From Moniliella sp. 'wahieum' (Eukaryota > Basidiomycota > Moniliellomycetes > Moniliellales > Moniliellaceae), in the NCBI GenBank assembly GCA_003971905.1, contig RSEE01000088.1, positions 1 through 64,000 of the forward strand: DNA of 64,000 nt. The letters run 5' to 3'. How positions within the stretch are numbered: the stretch's first letter is position 1; each line of letters opens with the position of its first letter. Shown here one piece after another: positions 22,766 through 35,300 of this stretch. A program made the position numbers and the translations under genes. The notes beneath the pieces are model-generated. The model saw only the letters and a list, made by a program, of their open reading frames with translations, was not told where the DNA came from and did no database searches.

Positions 22766-23112
22766 ATTTCTTTTGCTACGCTACCACGCTACCACGCCAC
22801 CTTGGGCCTTAGGCCCGATTGCATTGTTTTTTCATGCTCTACGGTTCAAGGTTGGGAGCGACGCGGATAGGTTTCTAGGCGAACGTAGCAAGGCGGCCTG
22901 GTGACTGGTTCCTACTTCTACGACACGTGGGCGGGGCGGCCTTTCCAGCCTCGCACTACGACGCATCAACATGTTGTATCGTTCAACATTAAACGACAAC
23001 AGTGCATTAATCGAGTGTACCTCCGGTCCTCAAGCATGCAATAGAGGGGAGGGGGAAGAAAGCATTTGCATTTGCACAGTGTCTGTGCCGGTGCCTGTGC
23101 CTCTGTCCGGAC

Positions 23113-24531
23113 CTAGTAGATGTAGGGCACGATGCGCCAGCGTACTTTTTCACAGTACACAGTCCAGTCGTCGCCATACTTTCACGGCAGGCGGCATCGT
23201 CGCGCTGCTGGCGGTGGACGAGGAGGATGGCAAAGTACACGACGTAAAAGTAAGGCAGTGGGGTAGCGAAGCCCGTGGGCAAACACCATGCCCAGGCCAT
23301 GATCCAGTCGCCGAGATAGTTGGGGTGGCGCGAGCGACCCCACCAGCCACTGGTCAACAGCTTGGTTCCCCGCTTGGTCTGCATAAATTCCAACTCTGCA
23401 CGGTGCGTCGTAATCCGAGGTCAGTTGAGCCATCCACACCACAGACAAGCAAACAAACCAACAAGGGGGCAAAGGGCAGAGGGCAGAACGTACGTTTAGG
23501 GTTCTTGCCATTGCGGAACTCGTTCTTCTCCAGGTTGGCAGTGCGGAAAATGTAGTACCCCAAAGCGTTGAGGAGGAGGATGGCGGTGGTAGCGAGAGGG
23601 CCAAGGCGGAGCGGGGTGAAAGCGAGGTAGCGCGCCTGGAGGGAGTAAGTGAACGGGACCCAAGTCAAGTCGCCGACCGAGAGCATGAACCCGAATCCGT
23701 CGGTAGTGATGTCCATTTGGGAAAAGATCGTAGCTTCATTAAAGAGCGAGTCGACGACGTAGAACAAGTGGAAGAGGACGACGAGGACCATACTGTCTGT
23801 CACGCCCTCCGTGGTCCATTGCACACAGAGACACGATACGTCCAACACACCACAGGATCAAGCCCGGACGGAGCTCATTGAAGGTTTTGATATCAAATGA
23901 GCCAATGCGCGGATTGAGTTCGCGGCCAATAAACCAGTCGTACACTACGTTGCCCGAGTTGCCGCCCTTGGCCAGCAGACGGCCCGGGACAAACGAGCAC
24001 GCGTACACGTACACGGCCTGCACTAGGCTGTTGACCAAGGAAGCGCTGACCAGTGCGGGCCAGTGCTCGTACCACACTGCAAACCCCTTTGCGCCCGCAA
24101 CCCAGATCCAAGCGGCACCAACCAGGGTCGTGGCGATGCCCGTGTTGAGCGCATTGATCTTGTATTCCAATCGGTTTCCCGTGCGGAGCGGCAGGCCGGT
24201 CTGCCACTTGCCAGGCAGGAGGAGCCAGCACAGGACAGTAAAAGCATACCAGCCAGCGTACAAGGCCCAGCCAGTGGGATCAAAGAAACTGGCCTGGACC
24301 GTGGGCCAGACGGAGGCCCATGCACGCGCGGTGGGGGGGAAGGCACAGCCAACGTCGGGGTTGCTACGGCGTACGAAAGAGGTAAGTGAAAAGCGGGACG
24401 GTGGTGCTGATGAAGAAGGCGCCGGGGGGGCCGAGAAACTCGTACTCGGTGGTCTTGGGCGCGAGCAAGGCGGGGTCGTGGAGGAGCTGCTTGGCTGGCT
24501 TGGCTGGCTGCGCCTCGGACGTGTGGGCCAT
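23113..24531 (-). CDS. ERG24: Delta(14)-sterol reductase
   Basis: NADPH-dependent multi-pass ER enzyme reducing the C14-C15 double bond after lanosterol demethylation. Start MAHTSEAQPAKPAKQLL (24529-24531), then TEYEFLGPPGAFFISTTVPL, several hydrophobic spans, GRELNPRIGSFDIKTFNELR and RPGLILW, TDSMVLVVLFHLFYVVDSLF, QMDITTDGFGFML, and the C-terminal reductase signature LLTSGWWGRSRHPNYLGDW, ending VPYIY-stop at 23113. One intron at 23396-23493 (GTACGT...GCAG). Frame breaks: near 24370 (FTYLF/VRRSNPD), near 23850 (LILW/VLDVS), and a short A-run near 23185 (CREKYGDDW). The signature matches ERG24 better than ERG4. Confidence 0.92.
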
Positions 24532-25080
24532 GGCGGGGCGGGGCGGGGCCGGACGGTGGGGGGGGGAGCAAGGGCGAGGGCAGAAGAGGTTAGAGGTGTT
24601 GTGCGGAGCAGGGGACCGGGTGACCCGAATGGGCCGATCGTGGTTGGCCCGGTTGAGTGGTTGCTGCGAGCAGCTGCGATTCGGTCGGGAAGAACGGCAG
24701 CCACGGGGCACGTGACCGGGCGGGTGCAATTTCAATGCATCCACGCACACTTGCACATTTCATTTTGGGGCTGGCCCCAACCAACGGCAGGCGCGAGTTT
24801 GATTGGGCTACATGCCGGCGGGAGCAGATGGCTGACTGATGGCTGATCCCCCACGCATGTCCCAATCCAGCCTCCCAACACCCAACCCCCGCGTCCGTCG
24901 ATCAGCCTGAGCGCCCTGAGCCTCAGGGCCAAGTGCAGCCCAGGTGGCGTGTTGGGCCCAGCAGTCCGCCCGGGGTCACACCTGCTCTCCTGCTCTCCTG
25001 CTTCCTGCTCTCCTGCCCTCCTGCCCTCCGCACGCCACCACCTCCCGCCCTCCTCTGCCGCCCGCACCTCGCTCAGCCCA
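24532..25080. promoter_or_regulatory. Divergent intergenic region ERG24 / unknown gene
   Basis: About 550 bp between two divergent starts. It includes a CT-rich stretch with repeated CTCCTGC at 24980-25030 just upstream of the rightward gene. No other feature was identified. Confidence 0.4.
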
Positions 25081-26181
25081 TGCCGGCGCCCATCAAAGCA
25101 GTCCGGTCCAACCGTCGGCGGCGCATTCGCGTCGTGGAGAATGGGCGTGCACGCCCATGCCCCCGCACCCTCGGGGGTGGACGTTTCTCTCCTCCCACCT
25201 TGTGCCGCGCAGCACTACGCGCCTCCTTTCCCCCAGGCCGTGCGCCCCCACGCAGCACGAGCGATTTCCCTTGCCCAGCCGCGTGAGCGCACGTGGCCCA
25301 CCCCGCCCCTGAGCCGGCGCAACTCGTGCAGCTCGACTGCTTCCAGTGCCTTTTCCGAGTCGGATGCCGATGACGGCTGGGCCAGCGACGGACGGTGTGG
25401 GATTGCCGTCCCGGCGGGCAAGGGGACTGGTAAGGCCCGAATGGCCGAGGAAGCCAAGGCTGCACGCAGGCGAGCACGTCATCCCCATCCCCACGTCCAC
25501 ACCCACACCCACACCCACACCTATCTGAATGTCCTGTCCAACCCACGCCGGTGTGCCCAGGAAGACGAGTGGGAGGACCCAATGGGTATGGCGCACGATA
25601 TGGCGCTCGAGTTGGCGCGAGAACGGTCTCTGACACGCGATCGGTCCCGCATTAACACCCAACCCCATCTTCGCGCTGCCATCCAGTCTCATCCCCGCCC
25701 GTGCACCGCTACCTTACCCAGTACCTCTTCCCCTCGTGCCTCGACGGCGCCATTAGCCACGTTCGCATCGAATGTGGGTACGCGCCGCGTCCGGAGTGCG
25801 AGTGGCTGTGTCGGTCCTGCCTCTGCTACGTCTATCCCGCCAAATGGGCTACCTGTTCGCCAGCTACGCCTGCCGAGCCGGTAGTCTGTTCCGCTCCGCT
25901 GTGTGGGGACGTGACTTCGCCTGTGGCTGCAGGTGCGGGGATGGGTACGGGTGTGCCAACGCGTGTGGTGCCCCGGCATGCCGAGGGCTGGTGGGAACGG
26001 TATCGGCCGTATGGGACGTGCTGGCTTCGGGGCAAGAAGGTATTCCGTGGCGAACGTGGCTTACGCGGTCCATTGGACCGTTGCGGCCTCGCGAAACTCA
26101 GCCTTGGCCGTTACCCTGGTCGCTCATGGGCCCTCTGAGCCTCAACCGACCCTGCCCGGCGGACGAGCGGGCCCGCGAGTA
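25081..26181 (+). CDS. Hypothetical protein, unknown function (frame-broken)
   Basis: ATG 25081 opens a basic N-terminus (MPAPIKAVRSNRRRRIRVVE). After an apparent frame change near 25165, the sequence continues as SGVDVSLLPPCAAQHYAPPF, a Ser-rich acidic block (SSTASSAFSESDADDGWASD), KARMAEEAKAARRR, and then DEWEDPMGMAHDMALELARE. A GT-to-CAG segment before EDEWEDP (25431-25560, rich in CACACC) may be an intron. The C-terminal part changes frame at least once and ends near 26121 or 26181. I recognise no domain. Coding bias and position between two well-spaced genes support a real gene. Confidence 0.4.
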
Positions 26182-26667
26182 ACAGTAACAGTTCCCACCT
26201 ACATGCCTATTACATGCATACGTGCATACATACGTACATACATCCTCTCCCTTGTCTTTCTGTTCCTTTGGGTCTTGTGCCATCGTCATGTACTACCCCC
26301 CCTTGCCGAACATACCTCATGCATCGCCGTGGCCCATGCCATCCGCTAGTATTACCGAACGGTAGACCGAGAAGCGACGGACAGTGTCACTACTAGAGAA
26401 ACCTGCTGACGGCGTGTGCGTCAAGCCGACGGTCTATAGATTTCTTCCGACACATGTTGTACTGACTAACAGCTCGGTATCGTCTCCCTACGAGTAGGCA
26501 TAATCGATAATTCGGCTACACAACTAGATCCTCTATGGGGCTTTGGGGCTACAGCAGCTGCATCGGGTCGCCACGGGTACTTGCTTAAAAGAAGCGAGAC
26601 TGGCATAGGTGGTAAACATAAACAGGGCATAGATCAGAATGTTGCTTTTTGTACATCGTTCCGGTTC
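26182..26667. other. Intergenic, no gene seen
   Basis: More AT-rich than its surroundings, with GTACATAC-type words at 26215-26245. It lies between two convergent genes. Confidence 0.45.
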
Positions 26668-28361
26668 TCAGTCGAGCGCCGCAAGGGGGCTCTGATTGAT
26701 CGCCGCAAGGTGGGCTCTGATTGATCGATCCATGTTACATTGTACATGGTACATGTTACACCTCGACCTTCTTTTCCGCCTGGGTAGCTGTTGCTCAGCA
26801 AAGAAACCAGCGGGGCGAGGCTGGTAGAAAGGGCGTTCAGCCTGGGGGGGTGATGCGTGCACCGTGGCGACGGAACTGTGTGGCGGATTTGGCATACGAA
26901 GCCGAATGGAGGTACGACGATTGTCCCACCACACGACGGCTTTGGGGCCCCACTTGACGCGTACCTGAGCATCAAGGGTCTCGTTGACCAACCGTTTGAG
27001 CAGGCCCAAGATGGCCTCACTTTCTTCCTCTTTGAGTCCTACGATACGCGACGTGAACACTTCGGGAGACATACAGACTTTCGCGTCCTGTGACAGGGTG
27101 GGTGCGTACGACCGGGTGCACGTGGCTCACGGCCGGACGACGAGCTACGCCTGTCTTGCTCGAAGCCGCTTGGGCCACCTGGAAAAATCCGTCGTGCTCC
27201 GCCTCGAGCGTGCTGAGGTACGCGCGGAACGAAGGTGAGAGCCGACGCAGCGTTTCTTCCTGATCGATAAACAGTGTGTCCCCGCCCGAAGATGGAGAGT
27301 CAAATAGGAACAAGGCCGTGATACCCGCCGGCTGTGCTTCAAAGGATACATCCGAGTGCCACCCTGTGCAGGAAGGGTCAGTTGTCCGTACCGAGGAGGG
27401 GGGGTACCAAGAGCGCAAGGGCGGAAGCAAAGCAAGGAAGAAAGACCGAAAGAGACATACCTTTGTTGGAGAAACGGCCGTGGAGGCCCTCCTGGTCCAA
27501 GGGCCACTTGGGGGAGCGGTAAACGAGGTGGAACTCGTTGTGATCCTTGGGCTGACCGGAGACTTGGTGCTGATGCTGGTGGGAAGAGAAGTGAGCTCCG
27601 AAGGCTTTAAGTTCTTCAGGTGACTGGTCGATGAAAGGTTCTTGGTCTTCAAACACGACGACGCCACGCTGAGAAATGAAGAGGGACAGTTGATCCTTTT
27701 CGTCCGGGGTGAGAGTGGTGAGGTCAAGACCGTACACGACGGTGCCAAAGCCAGGAGACAGTTCCTCTGTGCGCACGCCCTGCTTGTGCAAGAACGACTC
27801 GGGATCGGGGTGGGCGAGCGCACGGCGTCCCACGTCTTCAAATGGGAACGGGGTAAAGTGCGGGTCCTTAAAGTACTTGGACTTGTATCGCTCGTCGAAC
27901 CATGGCAACGCCCATTGGTACTTATAGTTAGGTTCGTAGTCCTCGTCCAAGGGGCGTTTGACGAGGCTGATCTGGTACAGGTCGTCGAGCTCCTTTTGGC
28001 GACGCGCGCGCTCCTCAGGCCCCGCGGCGGAGAGGGGGAACTCTTCGTCGGGGTGGGGAGCGTGTCGGTCGCCCGGGTGACCCTTGGCTGCCTGTTCGAA
28101 CGACGGCTGGGTCACAGGGTAGATACGCGCCCAGTACGGCACGTCTTCCCGCTTGGTCCATGCGGCAGGCTCGAGGGGTTGGGATTGGGATTGGGATTGG
28201 GGTTGGGATTGGGTCGCCGCCGCCTCCGAGTCCGACACGGACCCGTCCGAGTCCGAAGCAGATGGGGTGGGAATGTGGTCCTTGGTCTCGACCTGGACCT
28301 TGATGTCCTTCGTAGGGAAGGAAGCGGACGCAGGCACAGCTTGAACAGCGATGGGAGCCAT
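26668..28361 (-). CDS. TauD/TfdA-family Fe(II)/2-oxoglutarate dioxygenase
   Basis: Likely alpha-ketoglutarate-dependent oxygenase of the sulfonate/taurine type (JLP1-like), which releases sulfite from organosulfonates. Start MAPIAVQAVPASASFPTKDI (28359-28361), a Ser/Gln-rich linker, then DLYQISLVKRPLDEDYEPNY, GTVVYGLDLTTLTPDEKDQL, FISQRGVVVFEDQEPF and HLVYRSPKWPLD. The 97-bp intron (27364-27460, GTATGT) splits codons so that the join reads FSNKGWHSDVSFE, giving the HxD iron-binding motif. Exon 2 continues TALFLFDSPSSGGDTLF, GLKEEESEAILGLLKRLVNE and VVWWDNR. Frame breaks occur near 27070 and 26930-26840, before RRHGARITPQAERPFYQP. The tail after PQAERPFY is uncertain. The exact substrate cannot be read from sequence. 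Confidence 0.85.
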
Positions 28362-30300
28362 GGTGGGTGGAGGAGAGGTGCACCGAGAAGAACGGATGGG
28401 CGGGGAAAAGAAGCGATACCGGGGAAAGACGGAGCAAGGTCTTTTATCTTTTTTGAGGGGGGGGCGAATCACTACTCAGTACACTGAACTCACAGTACTG
28501 CGATGCCTCGGCCGCGGAGGCGGGCGTGGGAAAGCGACGGGGACTATACGGCGCTTAGGAAAATGGGATAGGACAAGCAGCGCTTAAGCACGTAACCTGT
28601 ACCAGCCGAGGACTGCGCCCCGGTGTGGCGTGGCTGGACGCAGTGAAGGCCGGGAGTAAGCTGCCAGGGATGAAGGATGCATGGGTGAAGCTTGAAGCTT
28701 GAATCTAGAAGGCGCTGGACGCGTGCCCCATCCAGCTCCGACAGATCGGGAGGAGCGTGGCGAGCAGGGGGGGGCACACGACTTGACGATGGGGCTGTGG
28801 AATGATATCAGCAGTACCCCATACGCGTCGTCTGTGTTGCGTGGGACTCAGCGACCACACGCGGCCTGAGCCTGATTATAGGCTTAGTGATTAATGATTA
28901 ATGATTAGTGATTTGGCCTTGAGGGAAGTGATATAGCGATAGCAATCGGGCAGCCTCAGCGGCGGCGCTGACGTGCTCGCACTAGCCCACCCCGGCGGGC
29001 TTAGGCGGGCGGGGGGCAGTGTGTGCGCCATGCGCGCTTATCACGTGCGTGGCGGCCGGCGTCTGGCCAGTGTAGGCACTCGCGACGGGCAATTCATTAA
29101 AAGCACTGCTAGCACGCCTTAGGCTGCGCCTGCGCCGTGTGCACATCGCACCTCCATATTCCATCCCATTGGAGCAACTTGGTTATCGTCGATATCATCT
29201 CGCTATGGCTTGTCGCGCTCCCGCTCCTCCTCTGGCTTCAGCTGAGCTCAGCGCTGAGACTCAGCTGATGAGGTGGCTGACGTGTCGGCCGACTGACTGC
29301 TTATTGACGGCCGGCGCGTCCCATCCCCAACTCGGAGAGCCCAGGATTTATAAAAAGTGAATCGGCGTTAGTCGGCCTCTCGCCGCCTCTCAGTCCTATA
29401 AGCCTCAGGCTTCCCCTCAAATATCCCCCATCCCTCAGGCCTCTCAGATCGTCTCAGATCTCATCTCGCATTCTCATGCCCCAGCATTAACTGCATCACA
29501 GCTGCATTAGTTACATCAGCCCCGCGGGACGAAGAATACGCGAGCTCAAACAGGGCTCTCATCGGGAAAGCGGGGGGGGGTCCTCTGATCGTCTCGCCCG
29601 CGCAACTAATACATCCGTCACTTTTTGCAGCGGACTTCTCCATTGAAGAGAAAACGAAATGCCGAACCAAATGCCGGCTGGGGCTGAGTACAGAATAGTT
29701 CTCAATTGGAAGACCCAGTTGGTGCATGCAGTGGGGACAACTACCACTGACTCTCCTCAGTGTGGATCACACCATCAATCAGATTGGACGAGCTTCAGTA
29801 ATGTGGGGAGGGAGAGTGCAGCTGCGGCGAGGGTTGTTGGGGGGAGACAGCTGTGTTGAGTGTTATATGGGGCCGGAGAGAGTACCATATACACCCCACC
29901 GCCACCGGGAACTTAGTCGGTGGGGCAACGAATTGAGAGACAGACATTCAAGAGTTCGTTTTGATGTGGGGAGAGGGGCTCACACAACTACTACTAACTA
30001 CTAAGGGTTTCCAATTGATCTGGCTTCCGAAAGACGAAGTGTGGGACGAATTGGAGGAGCACAGAACTCTTAGTACTACTAAAGAATGAAAACACTACGA
30101 GAAGATGTCTATTGCATTTTCTCGATGTTGAAGCTTGTTGAAGCTTGAAGGCTGAAGCGCGGTGGGCTCCTGGTTCGGACCATACCATGCTTGTACTGCC
30201 TGGGGGACTGACTAAGAGAACCAAGAATGTAATACTGAGTGCGCTCGTCTCCGACGTTTGTGGTGCCGACTGAATTATACGGCGCGAATCCTATAGTAGT
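28362..30300. other. Intergenic and start of a composition-distinct island
   Basis: No gene recognised in nearly 2 kb. GATTAATGATTA repeats lie at 28882-28912. From about 29.2 kb the sequence becomes more AT-rich, like the subtelomere. Confidence 0.45.
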
Positions 30301-30749
30301 CGGTGTACCAGTCACTCTATCATAGCGTACGCAGTCAGATCTTGGGTGCCCCAGGGTCACTATGCATTAGCCCACTACTCTAGTATCCCACTACCAGGTC
30401 TCTGGCCCTCAAGCCTCAGGGTGCTTGGCCCTGGCAAAACAAAGACCAAGTGTTGTGCGAAGGTACTGGTATACAGTTCATTAATGACGAGTTGTGTGGC
30501 ACGCATGCCACACGGGTGGCCACGGTACACCCATCGTCTTCTTCTGCGTTTCGTCCGCTCTGGGTACCGCCGGTAGAAGAGGGAGCAAGAGCCGGGGGAC
30601 GGACAGTATGGTGCAGGTTGGCGGACAATCACCACGAACTCTCCCGCCGGGCACTGCGAGTCTTCCTGGGTACTGATGCCGCACCGTAGCATATAGTAGT
30701 TACACAGCCTCGCAGTGCGGCCCACGCTGGAGAAGCTGGAAAAGAAGCT

Positions 30750-31346
30750 GCCGCCGGGGCACCTGGTGATGGTGTTACACACCTGGACGACATTATGATT
30801 TTCGGACCAGAGCCAGGCATTACCGCGGCCTATAAGAGCTGCGGATTTTGGAAGAGGACGCGTCAGGCCTTACGCTCAACCTGGGCAAGTGCGTCGAGCG
30901 GAACCGGGATCAGATTCGGGAGGATATGGGTTGCAGGTCCTGGGTACTTGGTGTGGGAGGGGTAGACTGTCGTCGATCGTGGTTCCGGGACCAACTGGCC
31001 ACTGAGCCTGAGCAAGAACATGCCACCCAAGTTTAATGGCATCACCCGCCAGGGACGCCTCTTCCTGCAGAATGCGACAAGAACGCCAAGTACCAGTCGG
31101 GGACGCACTCAAGAGCCGTTTTCCCCCTTGGTTTTGACGACGCGAGGATACTACGGCACCAAGACAGCGGGCAAGATGCTGAGTGCCCACTGGAAGGAGT
31201 TGATTATACTGACTCTCAACGGATATGGTTCCTCGCTCGGATGTCTACCACGTTCATTCGTGTCCACACGCGCTTCCTAGGGTACGGGATCGGATGGAGA
31301 GAACCAGAGGGTCCTGATATCCTGGCGATCCCCCTGGTTCCTTAAC
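30750..31346 (+). mobile_element. Decayed retroelement: reverse-transcriptase fragment and tail
   Basis: Broken frames spell retroelement pieces. Near 30760-30830 THLDDIMIFGPEPGITAAYK resembles the catalytic YxDD box of Ty3-type reverse transcriptase. Immediately after, in another frame, ILEEDASGLTLNLGKC resembles the following GLTLN..KC block of the same family. After 31020 comes MPPKFNGITRQGRLFLQN, and at 31230-31346 WFLARMSTTFIRVHTRFLGY then GWREPEGPDILAIPLVP-stop. The last block has a clear second copy at 54.7-54.9 kb. Multiple stops and frame changes show that it is not a functional element. No LTRs were found around it. Confidence 0.55.
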
Positions 31347-32169
31347 CTTGGCGGCGCTTCCAAGTAACCCCCGCAAGATGAACGGTTAGGTTTAGACGTA
31401 GCGATTTCCCTGTCCCACAGCCTTAAGCTCTGTCAATGATATGGACGCAACATAGAGATTGATATTGACCATTGAGCACCTTCTCATCACAGCACGGTGG
31501 ACAAAAGTGCAACGAATCCTGTGGTTGTGGGCCGCTGCAATGCCACACAGCCGCATTGGCCCAAACGGGTGGGCCCTATTGCATGAATGATCGCAATGAA
31601 TGATCCGTGCGTGTTCTCAGCCAAGAAGGTATCCATTTCGCCCGAAGAAGAAAAGCAGGCCAAGGAGAGGGCGAAGACAGCAGCAACAATAATGAAGCGA
31701 AGCGGAGAGAAATGGAGAGTGAAGGAGAAGAAGGAGAAGGGGAAAGAGGGAAAAAGAAAAGGAGAGGAGAGAAAGAAAGGGAAAAGAGAAGGAGAGAAGG
31801 AGAAGGAAAAATAAAAAGGAGAAAGAGAAAAGGAGAAAGAAAAAGGGGAGAGAGGAAGAGAAAGAAAAAGAAGAGAAAGAGAAAGAGAAAGAGAACAGAA
31901 CGAAAGCAGCAGAGCAGCAACAGCCACACCATTGCCCTGTCCGTCCGAACCAATCACACCACAGAACCACAGAACCTCAGCGGCACAGTATTATACACCA
32001 ACCCCCCGCATGGGTATAGCCAGACCTACGGCGTACGCTTCCAGCCGTTAGGGTAGGGCTGGACGGACGTGTTGGTCGTACCGTGCCGTACTGTACAATG
32101 CAGTACCATACCGTACAGTACAGTACAGCACAATACAGTACAGTGCAGTACGCAGCCACCTCGACCCGC
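31347..32169. repeat. Low-complexity purine tract and GTACAGTA repeats
   Basis: 31690-31910 is almost pure purine on the plus strand (GAAAGAGAA-type units). 32070-32152 is an imperfect array of GTACAGTACC/CAGTACA words, which are self-complementary. No gene is supported. Confidence 0.7.
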
Positions 32170-32183
32170 TTAGCGTTTACCGT

Positions 32184-32292
32184 TTAGCGAGGGCCGAGCG
32201 CGGGGCAGCATCTTTTTACGTTTCTGTGACGATGTGACGACGGGGCAGGGGGCAGGAGGGGCAGCCGGAGCGAGAGAGAGAGAGAGAGAGGG

Positions 32293-32325
<33 letters not shown>

Positions 32326-35300
32326 TTAGTCCACCGAACCACAACAAGCGCAACAAAACGCCACGCACGACCCCCCCGGGGGGGGGAGGGAGAGCTCCCG
32401 GGGTTCTTTTCGGGGGGGGAAGCGTAAACGGAAACGTACCTGTGGGAACATGGGGCCTGAAGATCGACTTGGAACTGGGTTTCCGTTGCGCGGGCCTGAA
32501 GTTTTTGGCACGCAAGGACCCACTGGACACCTACGACGAGAGGGCGGTGGTCCATTTCGAGAGTGGCGAGGTGAGCTACAGTAGCTGGACGACCTAACTT
32601 GAACACGACGTGTGTGAGAGGCTGATGACCTTGTTGGAGCCTCACGAGCCCGGGCACCCATTCGACGTAACCGTTCCGCCCAAGAGGCACTTACGTCCGC
32701 CCCATCCGTATCGTGCACGTCTACTAGCACCGTTAGTCCCTGGAGCGGTTTGTGGGTGTTGCGTCCTGCGCCGTTGCCGTTGGCGCTGGCTGCAGCTGAG
32801 GGGGCAGGCCGCCTGCTCTCGGACGAAGGTACCTCGAGCGAAGGCACCTCGAGCGAGGACAAATCCGCATACGATGCATCGGAACCAACTTTGCACGGGA
32901 CATAATCACGGACTTGACGTGCCAAGGCCTGTTGCCGCGCAAGACGAATCTGCTTTTGCTTCTGCTTTTCAGCATCTGCATCCGAGGTGGAAGCTGCGGC
33001 CAACGCTTCCCGCGCAAGCGTTTCAATTTCCGTCTCGACCCGTTCGGGCTGCCGACGCCCAAGAAGGATGTGCATCGTGTTGCGCCGAATAGGGCTGGAA
33101 GCCACCGAGGCAGCAGGCATGCTGTCCGACGCGAGCTGGACAGACGCCGTGCGCGGCTTGGCACCCACACGATCCGGCGCACCCAACCCTTCGAGTTGAT
33201 CCAGCACACGCGAAGTGGCGTTCCCGCTGCCCCAAAGCGCGAGCGAGTCACTCGCAGGGAACCGACCAATCGAAGAGGAAGCAGAAGCGGAGGCAGAAGC
33301 GGAGGAGGAAGCAGAACCGGAAGCAGAAGCAGGTGCAGCCGATGCGGCCGAGATAGACGAGACTGCAGATCCCCCCGATCCCACTCGCACTTGTCTCTTC
33401 AGCTTACCCTTCTCCCCCGGCGGCGGGGAAGTCGAGGGACGTTTGCTTCCGGCCAGGCCCGCCGGACGGGGCGGACCAGACGGAACCCGACGCACTGGGC
33501 CCAACCCGCTCCTCGGCGGGACACGTGGCGCAGGCGCAGGAGCAGGCACAGGAGCAGGCGCAGGCGTGGGCTTGGACGCAGACGCTGCCGGGGCGGGCTG
33601 CATTGGCGCCTTCGCCTGGGCTGGCGGCTTTGGTGCGCCGGTGCGCGCGGCGGCTGGACGGGCAGAGATGGGTTTGGGGTGGACCGGGGCCGGGGCCGGG
33701 GCTGGATGGCTGGGTATCGAAGCTACCGGAAGGGAAGGAGGGGGTTTGGAAGCGGGCCCAGCAACGGGTGCAAGTGCAACTGGGAAGGAACTGCTTGGCG
33801 GGCAGGAAGCAAAAGGGCTGGCCGAGACCCGTTTTGCTCGTCTTGCTCGTCCTGCTGCAGAACGAGGGAACGTCTGGGTTTGCGCACGGGGGAAGCGGTG
33901 ACGAGGCGGATCGAATCGTCCTCGTCTCTTGTCACGGACACAGACATATCCGAGAAGAAAGAACTGTCCAAGCTGGTGCGAGACCGGGCTGACAACTCCG
34001 ATACCCGTCCTGACCTGCGCAGCGACGGCGAGGGAGCGGCAGGCGAAGCGTAGGGGTTAGATGCGTCCCGCCCGGGGGGGGAGGTGGGAACTTGGGTGGG
34101 AGACGGAGGGCGTGCAGCATCGCAAGAAGTAGGTTCTTCCGACTCGGGTTCAGCCTGGAGAAGGCCCGGGGGTGGAGATGGGGCGGACGCGAGGGCAGAA
34201 GGAGAAGGAGAAAGGCGAGGCGAGGAGGAAGACTGTGGCTCTGCACCTTGCTTTTCTGCGTCATAGGAAACAGGGTCGGTTGAAACCAGCTCGGGCCTGC
34301 GTCCGAACCAAGGGTAAGCCCCAAGACACTGCCCGGACGAGAAGTCAGGTGCATGGAAGGAGGCGAAGCGCCCAGATCGATCATGGTGCTGTCGCCCGGC
34401 AGCGGAGTCTGGGGCCGAGAGGTCCCCTGGCTCAGACCAAGTGAATGGCGTCTACTGGGGGCGGAGCTTTCCACTGCTGGCTCGGTCGCCCCCTGCTCGC
34501 CAGAGGGTGGGGCCAAGACCAAGGATTCGATGTCCTTGGTGACTAGGTTGGTCCTCTGCTCCTGGAGGACAGGTCTTGGGTCGCGACAGCTTCGTCTTCC
34601 GAGTCGGGGGCAGGGAAAATGCCGCGCTTCGCTCTTCCCGGCGAGGGAGTAACACAGCTGCCTGTGCAGGAGGGGGCCTCATTCTCAACCGCGTTCGGAT
34701 GGGCGAGCGAGCAACGACGACTGGTTGTTTCGCCTTCCGGGTGGCTTTCGCGGCGGCGGCGGCGGCGGCGGCGGCGTGGTTTCGATTGTCGTTGGGGCAT
34801 CGATTTGGGCTCGACCGCAGGCGCGGGCAACTGGCTCGCAGCAGGGGGGTCGAGTGCATCTACCTGGGCCGTAGCACCAGCTGGCTCGGGCAGGGGTAGA
34901 GATCCCCCCTCGCGACGCGGAGAGAGGGCGAGTTGAAGCCGGGCCAGGTGCGGAGAACGACCAGGAGAGCGGTGGGCGCTATGGTGGACGTTGGGCGAAA
35001 GACCAGTGGGTGGTGGGGGCGTGCCATCTCTGTTGGGCGGGGGTTGGGAGGGGTCAGGGGACTCGTTGGCAGCACTGCGCAAACGAGCGCCAAAGGCGCG
35101 GGTGTTCATGGGGACATGAAGGGTGCGCTTGGGGATGCGGATGGGTTGTGGAAGGAGGGAGAGGCGCCGAGTCCGAAGCGTGGCTCGCCGCGGCGGGAGG
35201 GGGCGTTTCGGCTCTGCTGGGAGGGCGGGAGGAGACGGAGGAAGCGGTGCGGGTGGGTTTGGATAGGGTGCGCGGACGCTGGCTCGCCTGCCTGTCGAGC

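Noticed and set aside
23878-24846. 322-codon plus-strand frame.
   Set aside because: Antisense shadow of ERG24.
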